The translations under genes and the position numbers were made by a program. From Gaiella occulta (GTDB lineage Bacteria > Actinomycetota > Thermoleophilia > Gaiellales > Gaiellaceae), in NCBI RefSeq assembly GCF_003351045.1, contig NZ_QQZY01000002.1, forward strand, positions 186,001-250,000: a stretch of DNA of 64,000 bases. Direction: 5' to 3'. Numbering within the stretch: position 1 is the stretch's first letter; every line of letters begins with the position of its first letter. Below are positions 35,554 through 45,440 of this stretch, in pieces. The notes under the pieces were generated by a model that searched no databases, was not told the origin of the DNA, and was given only the letters and a program-made list of their open reading frames with translations.

Positions 35554-36432
35554 ATGGTCGCCGTCGTCGCCGTGTTCGGCCCGACCGCCTCGGGCAAGTC
35601 GGCCGTCGCCGAGGCGCTCGCCGCCCGTCTTCGCACCGGCGTCGTGTCGTGCGACGCGCTGCAGGTCTACCGCGGGCTTCCGCTCCTGACCAACCAGCCC
35701 TCGAGCCCCACGGCGCTCGTCGGCATCAGGGAGACGAACGAGGAGATGTCCGTGGCTGCGTTCGCCGCCCTTGCACACGCCGCCGTCGACGACCTCGTCG
35801 CGCGGACGGGCCATGCCGTCGTCGCGGGCGGGACGGGCCTCTACCTGCGCGCGGCGCTCGCGGACCTCGCCGTGCCGCCGCGGCCCGCCGACGCGACCCG
35901 CGAGCGCATCCGCCGTGAGGTCGAGAGCGATCCCGGGGCGGCGCACGCACGACTCCGGGTCGCCGACCCGGCCGCCGCGGCGACCGTGCACCCGAACGAC
36001 CTCCGGCGCGTCGCGCGCGCGCTCGAGCTCGCCGAGAGCGGCGCTTCGCTCGTGCCGGCCGACGACCGCCTGTGGAGCGCGGCCACGCGCCATGAGACGT
36101 TGATCGTCGGCCTCGAGGTGCCCCGCGACGAGCTCGAGCACCGCATCGTCGAGCGCACCGACGCGATGTTCCGCGCCGGCGTCGTCGACGAGGTGAGGCG
36201 CGCTCTCGCCGCCGGCGTCTCGCGCACCGCGGAGAAGGCGCTCGGCCTGCGCGAGATCGCGACGCTTCCCGAGGTGCAGGCCCGCGAGCGCATCGTCGTG
36301 CGCACACGCAGGTACGCCGCCTACCAGCGCAAGTGGATGCGGAGGATCCCCGGCCTCGTTAGCGTTGACGCGACCCGCTCGCCGGAGGAGGTGGTGGATG
36401 CGATTCTCGAAATGGCACGCGCTCGGCAATAG
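35554..36432 (+). CDS. miaA: tRNA dimethylallyltransferase
   Basis: A 292-residue MiaA that adds a dimethylallyl group to A37, the substrate of MiaB. P-loop GPTASGKSAVAEAL (residues 9-22), VVSCDALQVYRGL, AGGTGLYLRAAL and the tRNA-binding RRYAAYQRKWMRRI block are present. Compared with E. coli a few loop residues are missing in the insertion domain. The 3' end overlaps dapF by 35 bases, and the dapF ribosome site lies within it. Confidence 0.97.
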   Translation: MVAVVAVFGPTASGKSAVAEALAARLRTGVVSCDALQVYRGLPLLTNQPSSPTALVGIRETNEEMSVAAFAALAHAAVDDLVARTGHAVVAGGTGLYLRAALADLAVPPRPADATRERIRREVESDPGAAHARLRVADPAAAATVHPNDLRRVARALELAESGASLVPADDRLWSAATRHETLIVGLEVPRDELEHRIVERTDAMFRAGVVDEVRRALAAGVSRTAEKALGLREIATLPEVQARERIVVRTRRYAAYQRKWMRRIPGLVSVDATRSPEEVVDAILEMARARQ

Positions 36433-37162
36433 CTACATCGTCGTCGAGCAGCCGGACGCAGGCACGATGACGCCCGAGCGCGTCCGCCGGCTGTGCGCCC
36501 CGACCACGGGGATCGGCTCCGACGGCGTGCTCGAGGTGCTCGCGCGCGAGGGCGGTCGCGCCGAGATCGTGATCTGGAATCCGGACGGCTCGATCGCGGA
36601 GATGTCCGGCAACGGCGTTCGCATCGCCGCCTGCTGGCTTGCCGCGGAGGCACGGCGGCGCGAGGTCGTGATCGTCACGGCGGGCCGCGAGCTGGCGGCG
36701 CGCATGCTCGACGGCCTCGAGGCGGAGACCGACGTCGGCCCCGTCACGGTCGGCGTTCCCGAGATGCTCGACGTGGGGGAGGCGCTGGAGTTCACGGCAG
36801 CTTCCGTCGGCAACCCGCACGCGGTCATCCGCCTCGAGGCGCCGACCCGTGGCGACCTGCTGCGCCTGGGACCGCTCGTCGAGTCGCATCCGCGCTTTCC
36901 CGAGCGCACGAACGTGCAGCTCGTCCGCGTCGACGGCCGCCACGACGTGACCGTGCTCGTGTGGGAGCGCGGCGCGGGAGAGACGAGCGCCTCGGGATCG
37001 TCGTCGGTCGCGGCCGCGGCCGTCGCCGTCGCGCGGGGCTGGTGCGAGAGCCCGGTGACGGTGCACCTACCCGGCGGCGACCTGCACGTGCGGCTCGCCG
37101 GCGGCAGCGCCTCGCTCGTCGGTCCCGCCGAGGAGGTCGCGCGCGGCTCGACGTCGCTGTAG
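36398..37162 (+). CDS. dapF: DapF-family epimerase lacking both catalytic cysteines
   Basis: A 254-residue protein with full DapF architecture: FSKWHALGNSYIVVE, TGIGSDGVL, WNPDGSIAEMSGNGVR, SVGNPHAVI, FPERTNVQLV, WERGAGETSASGSSS and LPGGDLHV. In E. coli DapF the two acid/base cysteines are Cys73 (QCGNG) and Cys217 (ETQACGSG). Here both positions are serine: Ser70 in MSGNG and Ser199 in SASGSS. The fold and substrate contacts look intact, so this is either a serine-based, slow or altered-specificity enzyme, or non-catalytic. GGAGGAGGTGG just before ATG 36398 is a strong ribosome site. It is convergent with dapD. Confidence 0.85.
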   Translation: MRFSKWHALGNSYIVVEQPDAGTMTPERVRRLCAPTTGIGSDGVLEVLAREGGRAEIVIWNPDGSIAEMSGNGVRIAACWLAAEARRREVVIVTAGRELAARMLDGLEAETDVGPVTVGVPEMLDVGEALEFTAASVGNPHAVIRLEAPTRGDLLRLGPLVESHPRFPERTNVQLVRVDGRHDVTVLVWERGAGETSASGSSSVAAAAVAVARGWCESPVTVHLPGGDLHVRLAGGSASLVGPAEEVARGSTSL

Positions 37163-37209
37163 GGCGGGACGCGCCGGCGCGCAGAACGCCTTGACGCTGG
37201 ACCGGAAAG

Positions 37210-38003
<794 letters not shown>

Positions 38004-38007
<4 letters not shown>

Positions 38008-39155
38008 GCGAACACATCATCCAGGATCTCGACGGCGCGCGCGCACTCGTCCTCGGTGGGCACGAGCGCGAAGCGGACGTATCCCTCACCCGACGGGCCG
38101 AGGAACGACCCGGGGGCGACGAGGACGCCGTGCGCGAGCAGGGTCGTCGCGAACTCCTGCGACGTCTCCCCATGCGGCACGGCGACCCACAGGTACATCG
38201 TCGAAGGGCCACCGGCGTCGCGGAGCCCGACGCGGCGAAACAGCTCGAGGAACAGCGCGCGCTTACGGGCGTACGCCGCGCGCGCCTGCTCCACGTGCTC
38301 CTCGTCGCCCCACGCGACCACCGACGCGCGCTGCACGAACTCCTGCGGCGCGGTGCCGACGTTGGGCCGGAACTGCCTCAGAGCGGCGACGAGCTCGGGA
38401 TCGCCGGCGACGAAGCCGGATCGATAGCCGGTCATGGACGAGCGCTTCGACAGCGTGTTGAAGGAGACGACGTTGCTCCAGTCGGCCAGCTGCAGCGCGG
38501 ACACCGGCGGCTCCTCGAACCACAGCTCGCTGTACGCCTCGTCGCAGGCGAGCACGAACCCGTAGGCGCGGGCAAGATCGGCGAGCCGTGCGTAGAAGGC
38601 GAGTGGAGCCGTGGCGCCCGTCGGGTTGTTCGGGTAGTTGACCCACACGAGCGCCGTGCGCCGCCACGTCTCGGCGGGAACGGCGTCCACGTCCGGGAGG
38701 AAGCCGCCCGCCTCGAGGAGCGGGAGCTCGACGACACGGGCGCCCGCGAACTCGGCGCCGCGCCCCGGCACCGGGTAGCCGGGCTCCGTGACGACCACGG
38801 TGTCGCGTCCGCCCGCGACGTCGAGGACGACCTGGGCGAACGAGAAGATCGCCTCCTTCGAGCCGAGGGTCGGGATCACCTGGCGGTCCGGATCGAGGGC
38901 GACGCCGAAGCGGCGTCCCGCCCACGAGGCGATCGCCTCGCGCAGCTCGGGCAGCCCGGCGGCGGCGGGGTAGCCCATGCGCCGGCGCACGCCGTCGCGG
39001 AGCGCCCGCATGATGCGCGGGTCGGTCGGCTCGCGCGGGTCGCCCATGCCGAAGTCGAGCACCTCGAGGCCGCGCTCCCGGCGCTCGGCGGCCGCCTGGT
39101 TGAGACGCACGAACGGATACGTCGCCTGCGCGCGCAGGATGGGGGAGATGCCCAT
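38004..39155 (-). CDS. dapC: Succinyldiaminopimelate transaminase (DapC-like)
   Basis: A 383-residue class I/II PLP aminotransferase. The Schiff-base Lys is in NTLSKRSSMTGYRSGF (about residue 236); VNYPNNPTGA, CDEAYSELWF and the C-terminal Arg (GYVRFALVP) are typical. Flanked by dapD and dapE, it is best assigned to the DapC step. The start is supported by TAGCTT, six bases before ATG 39155. The first three bases of that hexamer are the stop codon of dapE, so initiation can occur exactly at the gene border. Confidence 0.9.
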
Positions 39156-39164
39156 GCCGGGAAG

Positions 39165-40232
39165 CTACCCCGTGATGAAGCGACGGAGGATCTCGTAGGA
39201 GCGCGCGAGCGCCGCGATCTCCACGAGCTCGTCGCGGCGGTGCGCGTAGCGCGTCGACCCGGGGCCGAAGTTGACGGCGTCGAGGCCGCGGGCCGTGAAG
39301 TCGGCGACGTTCGTCCACGCCTGCTTCGGCGCGAACATGAGATCGCCGGCGTCGCGCAGCGCACGCACGGCGGGCGCGTCCGTGACCACCGCCGCAGGCG
39401 GGGAATCGCCCGTGATCTCGAGCGCCGCACCCGCAGGCGTGAGCGCGCGCAGGTACTCCGCGGCGCTCTGCGGCGAGCGGTCCGGGGCATAGCGGTAGTT
39501 GAGCGTCGCAGTGGCCCTGTCGGGGACGACGTTGTCGGCGATGCCGGCCTCGAGCCTCGTGATCGTGACCACCTCGTAAAACGGAAGCCCGCCGACGACG
39601 GCCTCACGGCGCTCGAGGCGCGCGATCGGCGTCAGGCCGTCGATCGCCTTCGCGATCGCGTTCTCGGCCGTCCAGGGGCGTGCAGAGTGGCCGCTGACGC
39701 CCGTGAACGTGAGCCGGGCGCTCATGTTGCCGAGGCAGCCCGCCTGGATCGTCAGGTCGGTCGGCTCGAGCAGGACGGCGAGCTCGGCCTCGTGGACGAG
39801 CCGCGAGCGCTCGAACAGGTCGGGAAGCGGGCTGTGCTGGGCCGGCAGCTCCTCCTTGCCGAACAGCAGCAGCCCCACGTCGTAGCGGCCCGGCGTCTCC
39901 TGCGCGAGGTCGCGGACGAGCTCGAGCGCGACCGCGACCCCGCCCTTCATGTCGGTCGCGCCGGCGCCGTGCACGGCGCCGCCCTCGATCCGGCCGGGAA
40001 GGTTGCCCTGCGCGGGCACGGTGTCGTAGTGGCCGACGAGGAGGACGAGCCCCACGCCGGGCCTGCGTGGCCGCGCGAACAGGAAGGCGTCCTCACCCGC
40101 ATACTCGATCGCGAACGGCGGCGGCACGAGCCCGAGCAGGTGCTCGCGGATCGCGGCTTCGTGCAGGCTCTCCGACGGGATGTCGACGAGCTCGAGCGTG
40201 CGTGCGGCGAGCCTGTCCGCGAGAGGTGCCAT
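39165..40232 (-). CDS. dapE: Succinyl-diaminopimelate desuccinylase
   Basis: A 355-residue M20 metallopeptidase. Zinc ligands and catalytic residues: VGHYDTVPAQ (about 66-75), GATDMKGGVA (about 91-100), FGKEELPA with the two catalytic glutamates (about 125) and the late His in a RYAHRRDE segment. It uses the actinobacterial DapE layout with a short dimerisation domain. TACGCT at 40239-40244 (minus strand), six bases before the ATG, is its leaderless -10, nearly touching the divergent hflX promoter. Confidence 0.92.
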   Translation of the reverse strand: MAPLADRLAARTLELVDIPSESLHEAAIREHLLGLVPPPFAIEYAGEDAFLFARPRRPGVGLVLLVGHYDTVPAQGNLPGRIEGGAVHGAGATDMKGGVAVALELVRDLAQETPGRYDVGLLLFGKEELPAQHSPLPDLFERSRLVHEAELAVLLEPTDLTIQAGCLGNMSARLTFTGVSGHSARPWTAENAIAKAIDGLTPIARLERREAVVGGLPFYEVVTITRLEAGIADNVVPDRATATLNYRYAPDRSPQSAAEYLRALTPAGAALEITGDSPPAAVVTDAPAVRALRDAGDLMFAPKQAWTNVADFTARGLDAVNFGPGSTRYAHRRDELVEIAALARSYEILRRFITG

Positions 40233-40261
40233 CGCGCGAGCGTACCGGCATACTTGCGCGC
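40233..40261. promoter_or_regulatory. Divergent leaderless promoter pair between dapE and hflX
   Basis: Only 29 bases separate the two start codons. The minus-strand -10 for dapE is TACGCT (40244 to 40239), six bases from its ATG; the plus-strand -10 for hflX is CATACT at 40249-40254, seven bases from its GTG. The two hexamers are four bases apart, so each -35 region falls within the opposite gene and polymerases cannot bind both at once. Confidence 0.6.
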
Positions 40262-41569
40262 GTGACGCTGCATCAGCCGAGCCCGGCGCCCGGTGCCGAG
40301 CCCGAGCACGGGTTCCTCCTCGCCGTGCTCCCGAAGGGCGCCGACGCCGAGTCCGAGCTGGCGGAGCTGCGCGAGCTCGCGCGCACGGCAGGGGTCGTGC
40401 CGGTTGGCGAGATGGTGCAGCACCGCGACCAGCCCGACCGGCGCAGCTACGTCGGCAAGGGCAAGCTCGCCGGGCTCGAGGACGCGTTCGTCGCCTCGGG
40501 CGCCGACGTGCTGCTCGTCGACGGCGAGCTCGAGCCGACGCAGCAGCGCACGCTCGAGAACGCCCTCGACGCGCGCGTCGTCGACCGCACGCTGCTGATC
40601 CTCGACATCTTCGCCCAGCACGCCGTCAGCGCCGAGGGCAAGCTGCAGGTGGAGCTCGCCCAGCTCGAGTACCAGCTGCCGCGCATGCGCGGCATGTGGA
40701 GACATCTCGAGCGCCTCGGCGGCGGTGTCGGCACGCGCGGCCCCGGCGAGTCGCAGCTCGAGACCGACCGTCGCCTCGCCCGCCGGCGGGTGAGCCAGCT
40801 GCGCGAGCGGCTGCGCGCGCTGCGCAGTCAGCGTGCTGTGCGCCGCAAGGAGCGGAGCCGCTCGGAGACGCCGACGGTGGCGCTCGCCGGCTACACGAAC
40901 GTCGGCAAGTCGACGCTCCTGAACGCGCTCACCGGCGCCGACGTCTCGATCGAGAATCGCCTCTTCGAGACGCTCGACCCGACCACGCGCGACTTCGACC
41001 ACGACGGCAAGCGCTACCTCGTCACCGACACCGTCGGCTTCATCCGCCGCCTGCCCACGCAGCTCGTGGAGGGATTCGCGTCGACGCTGGAGGAGACGCT
41101 CGTCGCCGACCTCGTGCTCCACGTCGTCGACGCCTCGCTGCCGGAGGACGCGATGCACGAGCAGATCGCCGCCGTCGACGCGGTGCTGGCGGACATCGGC
41201 GGCGGCGAGCTGCCGGTGGAGCTCGTGCTCAACAAGGCCGACCGTCTCGACCCGCTCGCTCGCCGGCGGCTCGCGAACCGGTTTCCGCAGGCACTGCAGA
41301 TCTCCGCGGCGACCGGGGAGGGGCTCGACGCCCTGCGCGGGCGCATCGCCGACCTGTTCGCCGACCGCTTCGAGGACGTACGTCTGCTCGTGCCCTACGA
41401 CGAGGGGCGGGTGCTCTCCGACCTGTACGCGCTGGGCGCGCCGATCGACGATCGCAGCGACACCGAGCACGGCGTGCTCATCCGGGCGAGGCTCCCTCAT
41501 CGCGAGGTGCGGCGCTTTGCCGCCTATCTCGTCGCAGGCGACGGCCTGGAGACGGCTGCGACGACGTGA
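40262..41569 (+). CDS. hflX: GTPase HflX
   Basis: A 435-residue HflX, a ribosome-splitting GTPase used under stress. The N-terminal HflX domain has RRSYVGKGKLAGLEDAF and QRTLENALDARVVDRTLLIL. The basic coiled linker contains GTRGPGESQLETDRR. The G domain has AGYTNVGKST (209-218), DTVGFIRRLP and NKAD motifs. GTG 40262 is used rather than upstream frames because of the CATACT -10 seven bases away. dut overlaps its stop. Confidence 0.96.
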   Translation: MTLHQPSPAPGAEPEHGFLLAVLPKGADAESELAELRELARTAGVVPVGEMVQHRDQPDRRSYVGKGKLAGLEDAFVASGADVLLVDGELEPTQQRTLENALDARVVDRTLLILDIFAQHAVSAEGKLQVELAQLEYQLPRMRGMWRHLERLGGGVGTRGPGESQLETDRRLARRRVSQLRERLRALRSQRAVRRKERSRSETPTVALAGYTNVGKSTLLNALTGADVSIENRLFETLDPTTRDFDHDGKRYLVTDTVGFIRRLPTQLVEGFASTLEETLVADLVLHVVDASLPEDAMHEQIAAVDAVLADIGGGELPVELVLNKADRLDPLARRRLANRFPQALQISAATGEGLDALRGRIADLFADRFEDVRLLVPYDEGRVLSDLYALGAPIDDRSDTEHGVLIRARLPHREVRRFAAYLVAGDGLETAATT

Positions 41570-42003
41570 TCGAGCTCGAGGTCATCCGCCTGCGCGACGG
41601 CGCGGTGCTCCCGGCGCAGGCATACCCGGGCGACGCCGGGCTCGACCTCGTCTCCTGTGAGCACGTCCGGCTCGATCCCGGGCAGCGGGGAGTGGTGGGG
41701 ACCGGTGTCGCCGTCTCCGTGCCGGCCGGCCATGCCGGCCTCGTGATCCCGCGCTCGGGCCTTGCCGCGCGCAAGGGGATCACGATCGTGAACGCCCCGG
41801 GGCTGATCGACTCGGGCTACCGCGGCGAGCTGCGGGTGATCCTGCTCAACACCGGCACGGAGGAGCCGTTCGACGTCGAACCCGGCATGCGCATCGCGCA
41901 GCTCGTCGTCGTCCCCGCGCCGGCCGTTCGCCTCGTCGAGGTGGGGCATCTCGAGCAGAGCGAGCGGGGCGCTGCCGGCCTCGGCTCCTCGGGCCTGCGG
42001 TGA
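41566..42003 (+). CDS. dut: Deoxyuridine 5'-triphosphate nucleotidohydrolase
   Basis: A 145-residue trimeric dUTPase that removes dUTP and supplies dUMP. All five motifs are recognisable: AYPGDAGLDLVS, PRSGLAARKGI, NAPGLIDSGYRGELRV, GMRIAQLVV and the Gly-rich tail RGAAGLGSSG. The last motif, normally RGxxGFGSTG, has Leu instead of the base-stacking Phe. GTG start in GTGA overlap with hflX; the next gene overlaps the stop. Confidence 0.95.
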   Translation: MIELEVIRLRDGAVLPAQAYPGDAGLDLVSCEHVRLDPGQRGVVGTGVAVSVPAGHAGLVIPRSGLAARKGITIVNAPGLIDSGYRGELRVILLNTGTEEPFDVEPGMRIAQLVVVPAPAVRLVEVGHLEQSERGAAGLGSSGLR

Positions 42004-42464
42004 ACCCCGAGCCGCGCATCCGCGTCTCCGCGATCCTGCGCTGGCACGGGGGCATCCTGCTCTGCCGCCACGAGAAGCGCGGTGCCCAGCGCTGGCTGCT
42101 GCCGGGCGGCGGCGTGCGCGGCGGCGAGACCCTGACACAGGCGTTGCAGCGCGAGCTCGCCGAGGAGACCGGCCTGCTCGAGGGCGGCGACGAGCTGCCG
42201 CTGGAGGGCCCCGTCGCGATCGTCGACTCGATCTCGCCGGAGCGCAGCCTGTGGTCGAAGCACGTCGTGCACGTCGTCTTCGCCGCTGAGCTCGACGGGT
42301 CGCTCGCCGACGTCGTCTCCCACGACGACGCCGTTCGCGGCCACCGCCTGTTCGCGCTCGACGAGCTCGACGGCATCGCCCTGCACCCGCCGATCGCGCG
42401 CTTCCTGCAGCGCTGGCAGCCGGGCGATCCCTGCATCTACCTCGGGTCGCTGTGGGCGCCGTGA
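42000..42464 (+). CDS. Nudix hydrolase
   Basis: A 154-residue Nudix protein. The Nudix box is GGGVRGGETLTQALQRELAE followed by ETGL (about residues 35-58), with the REUxEE metal-binding core intact. Substrate unknown; the position after dut suggests nucleotide clean-up but this is only context. GTG start overlaps dut by 4 bases and the stop overlaps the next gene by 4 bases, so hflX-dut-nudix-phosphatase is one coupled unit. Confidence 0.9.
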   Translation: MNPEPRIRVSAILRWHGGILLCRHEKRGAQRWLLPGGGVRGGETLTQALQRELAEETGLLEGGDELPLEGPVAIVDSISPERSLWSKHVVHVVFAAELDGSLADVVSHDDAVRGHRLFALDELDGIALHPPIARFLQRWQPGDPCIYLGSLWAP

Positions 42465-43204
42465 GTGCCCGTGCGCTGCCCTGGGACGGCTGCCACAACG
42501 TCCGCGACCTGGGAGGGCTGCCGACTGCCTCGGGCGGTCGCACGCGGGCGGGCGTGGTGATACGGGCCGATAGCATCGGGCACCTGACGCCGCGCGGGCG
42601 CGAGCGCGCGCTGGCGGCCGGCGTGAGGCGCGTCGTCGACCTGCGCTTCCCCGGCGAGGAAGGCGGCGAGCCGGGCGCACGCACGGCCGTCGAGGTGGTG
42701 CGCGTCTCGCTCTTCGGCGAGCGCGACGCGGCCCAGGAGGCGGCGTTCGACGAGCGCGTGCGCGACGCCGACGACGTCGCCGCCGCGTTCGCGGACGGCT
42801 ATGTCGCCGCGCTCGAGCGCAATCGCGGGCGCGTCGGCGAGGCCGTCACGGCGGTCGCCGAGGCAGACGGGCCGGTCGTCGTTCACTGCCTCGCGGGCAA
42901 GGATCGCACGGGAATCGTCTCGGCGCTGCTGCTCGCCGCCGCCGGCGTGCCGGACGGCGTCGTCGCCGCCGACTACGCGCTGAGCGAGCCGAACATGCTC
43001 GGGCTGTTCGGGGAGTGGGTGGCGGCGTCTCGCGACGAGGGAGAGCATCGCCTGCGCTCGCGCCTCATCATGGCGCCGGCGGCGGCGATGGCGGCGGTGC
43101 TGCATTGGCTGCGCACGTCGGCGGGCGGGGCGGAGGAGTACCTGCGCTCCGCCGGTGTCGACGACCCGGAGCTTCGACGGCTGCGCGCCCGCCTCGCCGG
43201 CTGA
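42461..43204 (+). CDS. Tyrosine-protein phosphatase-like (DSP) protein
   Basis: A 247-residue PTP-fold phosphatase of the MptpB-like Y_phosphatase3 class. The P-loop VHCLAGKDRTGI carries the CX5R signature (Cys near 143, Lys and Asp included as in phosphoinositide/lipid phosphatases). The N-terminal NVRDLGGLPTASGGRTRAGV block is typical of the family. GTG 42461 in GTGA overlap is preferred to GTG 42452. Target unknown. Confidence 0.88.
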   Translation: MSARALPWDGCHNVRDLGGLPTASGGRTRAGVVIRADSIGHLTPRGRERALAAGVRRVVDLRFPGEEGGEPGARTAVEVVRVSLFGERDAAQEAAFDERVRDADDVAAAFADGYVAALERNRGRVGEAVTAVAEADGPVVVHCLAGKDRTGIVSALLLAAAGVPDGVVAADYALSEPNMLGLFGEWVAASRDEGEHRLRSRLIMAPAAAMAAVLHWLRTSAGGAEEYLRSAGVDDPELRRLRARLAG

Positions 43205-43214
43205 GCGCAGGCGG

Positions 43215-43961
43215 TTACGCCTTGCCGCCGCGCGCGCGCGCGCGCTGCGCCGCGACCGCGTGGGCGGCCCGTTCGAGCTCGTCGGGGAGCGGCTCCAGGG
43301 CCGCGGCGGCGCCCGCGTTCTCGAGGGCGCGGGCGAGCAGCCAGTCGGCGAGCCAGGGGTTCCGCGGCAGCAGCGGGCCGTGCAGGTACGTGCCGATCGC
43401 GGTGCCGACCCTGCAGCCCTCGTAGCCGGAGCGGCCGTCGTTCCCGAAGCCGGCGACGACCCGTCCGAGCGGCTCCGCACCGGGGTCGAGCAGCGTGCGG
43501 CCTGCGTGGTTCTCGAACCCCGCCACCGTCTGCGGCGCTCCGGGGGCGAAGGAGCATTCGATCAGCACGTCGCCGATCATCCGCGTTTCGCCGGCGACCG
43601 TCTCGAGCGGGAACAGCGCCGCGCCGGCGAGCCATGAGCCGTCGCGTCCCCGATAGCCGCGTCCGAGCAGCTGGTAGCCGCCGCACACCGCGAGCAGCGC
43701 GGCGCCGGCAGCGACCGCCGCGCGAATCGCCTCGCCGCGCGCCGCGAGGTCGGGCGCGACGAGCGCCTGCTCGCGATCCTGACCGCCGCCCACGTAGAAG
43801 AGGTCGACGCCGCCGTCCGGGAGCCCGTCGCCGGGGCCGACGCCCGTCACGTCGAGCGTGTGGCCGCGGAGCCGTGCGCGGCGCTCGAGAACCGCGATGT
43901 TGCCGCGATCGGCGTAGATGTTCAGGTAGTCGGGATACAGGTGCGCGACGCGGACCTTCAC
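43215..43961 (-). CDS. gatD: Lipid II isoglutaminyl synthase, glutamine amidotransferase subunit GatD
   Basis: A 248-residue CobB/CobQ-like glutaminase that delivers ammonia to MurT for amidation of D-isoglutamate in lipid II. Catalytic Cys in LLAVCGGYQLLG (about residue 94), catalytic His in TYLHGPLLPRNP, N-terminal VAHLYPDYLNIYADRGN. GTG start overlaps the murT stop (GTGA), so the subunits are translated in step. The gene is convergent with the phosphatase gene 10 bases away. Confidence 0.94.
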   Translation of the reverse strand: MKVRVAHLYPDYLNIYADRGNIAVLERRARLRGHTLDVTGVGPGDGLPDGGVDLFYVGGGQDREQALVAPDLAARGEAIRAAVAAGAALLAVCGGYQLLGRGYRGRDGSWLAGAALFPLETVAGETRMIGDVLIECSFAPGAPQTVAGFENHAGRTLLDPGAEPLGRVVAGFGNDGRSGYEGCRVGTAIGTYLHGPLLPRNPWLADWLLARALENAGAAAALEPLPDELERAAHAVAAQRARARGGKA

Positions 43962-45328
43962 GCGGCTCCTTCCCAGTACGGCTTCACGAGCCCGCGCTCG
44001 GCGGCGATCGCGCGCAGCTGCAGCATCGCCGTGTACGTGGGGAGGACGCCGAGCTCGCCGCCGGGCGGGACGAGCGCGAGCCCGCGGTCGAGTGCCGCCT
44101 CGAGGCCGGGCACGACCTCGAGGCGCCCGGGAGGAAACCCGGCATAGGTGAAGCGCAGCGCGAGCTCGGCGGCACGGTCGCCGGCGGCGACGATGCGCTG
44201 CGCCCGCTCGAGCAACGGCTCGAAGTCGACGTCCCAGATCCACGACACGTCACGCCCGTCGGCGATCGCGTCGTTGAGCGCGACGACGAGCGCCGGCGGG
44301 ACGCCTCCTTCGACGAGCGTGCGCACGGCCTCGTTGGCGCCGGCGGGGTTCTTGATCAGCAGCATCAGGATGCCGCGGCCGCCGCCGTCGATGCGCTCGA
44401 AGCGGCCGAACGCCGCACTGAAGCCCTCGAGGCCGGCGACGACGTCGTCGAGGGAGGCGTCGAGCGCGAGGCAGAGGGACGCGGCGGCGAGCGCGTTGTA
44501 GACGTTGTAGAGGCCGGGCAGAGGCAGGCGCACCCTGCCCGTGCCGGCGGGCGTGACGAGGTCGAAGACGGTCGCGTCGAGCCCCTGCAGCTCGATCGCC
44601 CGAGCCACGACGTCGAGCACGGGCCGGGCGTGGCCGCAGCGCGGGCAGCGGTAGTCGCCGAGATGGCCGACGTAGGCGGCTGCGTAGTCGTAGGGCGTGC
44701 CGCAGCGCACGCAGTACTTCGAATCGGCCGCGTGCTGGAGCGCCGCGCGCGCGACCCGCGCGTCGTCGACACCGAAGCGGAGGGCGGCCGGGCGGCCGTC
44801 GGCGAGCTCCGCGACGAGCGGATCGTCGGCGTTGACGACGAGGGTGGTGGAGCGGGGGAGAGCGGCCACGGCGGCGCGCCAGCGCTCGGCGACGTGCTCC
44901 AGCTCGCCGTAGCGGTCGAGCTGGTCGCGGAACAGGTTCGCGAGCGCGACCGCCCGGGGAGCTGTCCGCCGCATCACCTCGGGCAGGGCGAACTCGTCGA
45001 CCTCGAACAGCCCGAGCTCCGCGCCCTTCGCCTCGAGCAGCGTGGACGCGACGCCGGAGGCGAGATTGGCGCCCGAGTTGTTCCAGGCAAGACGGCGGCG
45101 CCGGCCGAGGATGCCCGCCGCCATCGCGGACGTCGTCGTCTTGCCGTTCGTCGCCGACACGAGCGCGCTGCCGAGAGGAAGCCGCGCTGCGAGCGCGTCG
45201 ATCGCAGTCGGATCGACCTTCCACAGCAGCTTTCCGGGCAGCGTCGTGCCGCCGCCGCACCCCGCGGCGCGCGACAGCCGGCCGACGAGCCGGGCCGCGG
45301 ATCTCTCGAGCGCGAGGCGTGCTCCCAT
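43958..45328 (-). CDS. murT: Lipid II isoglutaminyl synthase subunit MurT
   Basis: A 456-residue Mur-ligase-type ATPase with a C-terminal DUF1727 domain, partner of GatD. P-loop SATNGKTTTS (57-66), the EVDEFALPEV motif, and an inserted Cys4 zinc ribbon (CVRCG ... CPRCG, about residues 205-230) as in staphylococcal and streptococcal MurT. ATG 45328 is chosen because TACCCT lies 8 bases upstream on the minus strand; the longer frame to 45442 would cross the divergent promoter. The presence of MurT-GatD predicts amidated peptidoglycan. Confidence 0.94.
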   Translation of the reverse strand: MGARLALERSAARLVGRLSRAAGCGGGTTLPGKLLWKVDPTAIDALAARLPLGSALVSATNGKTTTSAMAAGILGRRRRLAWNNSGANLASGVASTLLEAKGAELGLFEVDEFALPEVMRRTAPRAVALANLFRDQLDRYGELEHVAERWRAAVAALPRSTTLVVNADDPLVAELADGRPAALRFGVDDARVARAALQHAADSKYCVRCGTPYDYAAAYVGHLGDYRCPRCGHARPVLDVVARAIELQGLDATVFDLVTPAGTGRVRLPLPGLYNVYNALAAASLCLALDASLDDVVAGLEGFSAAFGRFERIDGGGRGILMLLIKNPAGANEAVRTLVEGGVPPALVVALNDAIADGRDVSWIWDVDFEPLLERAQRIVAAGDRAAELALRFTYAGFPPGRLEVVPGLEAALDRGLALVPPGGELGVLPTYTAMLQLRAIAAERGLVKPYWEGAA

Positions 45329-45404
45329 CGCAGCCGAGGGTACCGTGCCCCGTCGCGCGGCGGCCGGCCCAGAGACTGCCGGTGCGTGCCTCGCTCTGCT
45401 CTCC

Positions 45405-45432
45405 TTGCACTTTGCGCATGATGATCTATAGT
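45405..45432 (+). promoter_or_regulatory. Near-consensus promoter of the repeat protein gene
   Basis: TTGCAC at 45405-45410 and TATAGT at 45427-45432 with a 16-base spacer, 8 bases before ATG 45441. It is one of the few promoters here with both hexamers near consensus and lies in an A/T-richer patch. The spacer and flanks contain repeated TTGC/GCAC elements that could be an operator. Confidence 0.6.
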
Positions 45433-45440
45433 GATTGCAC

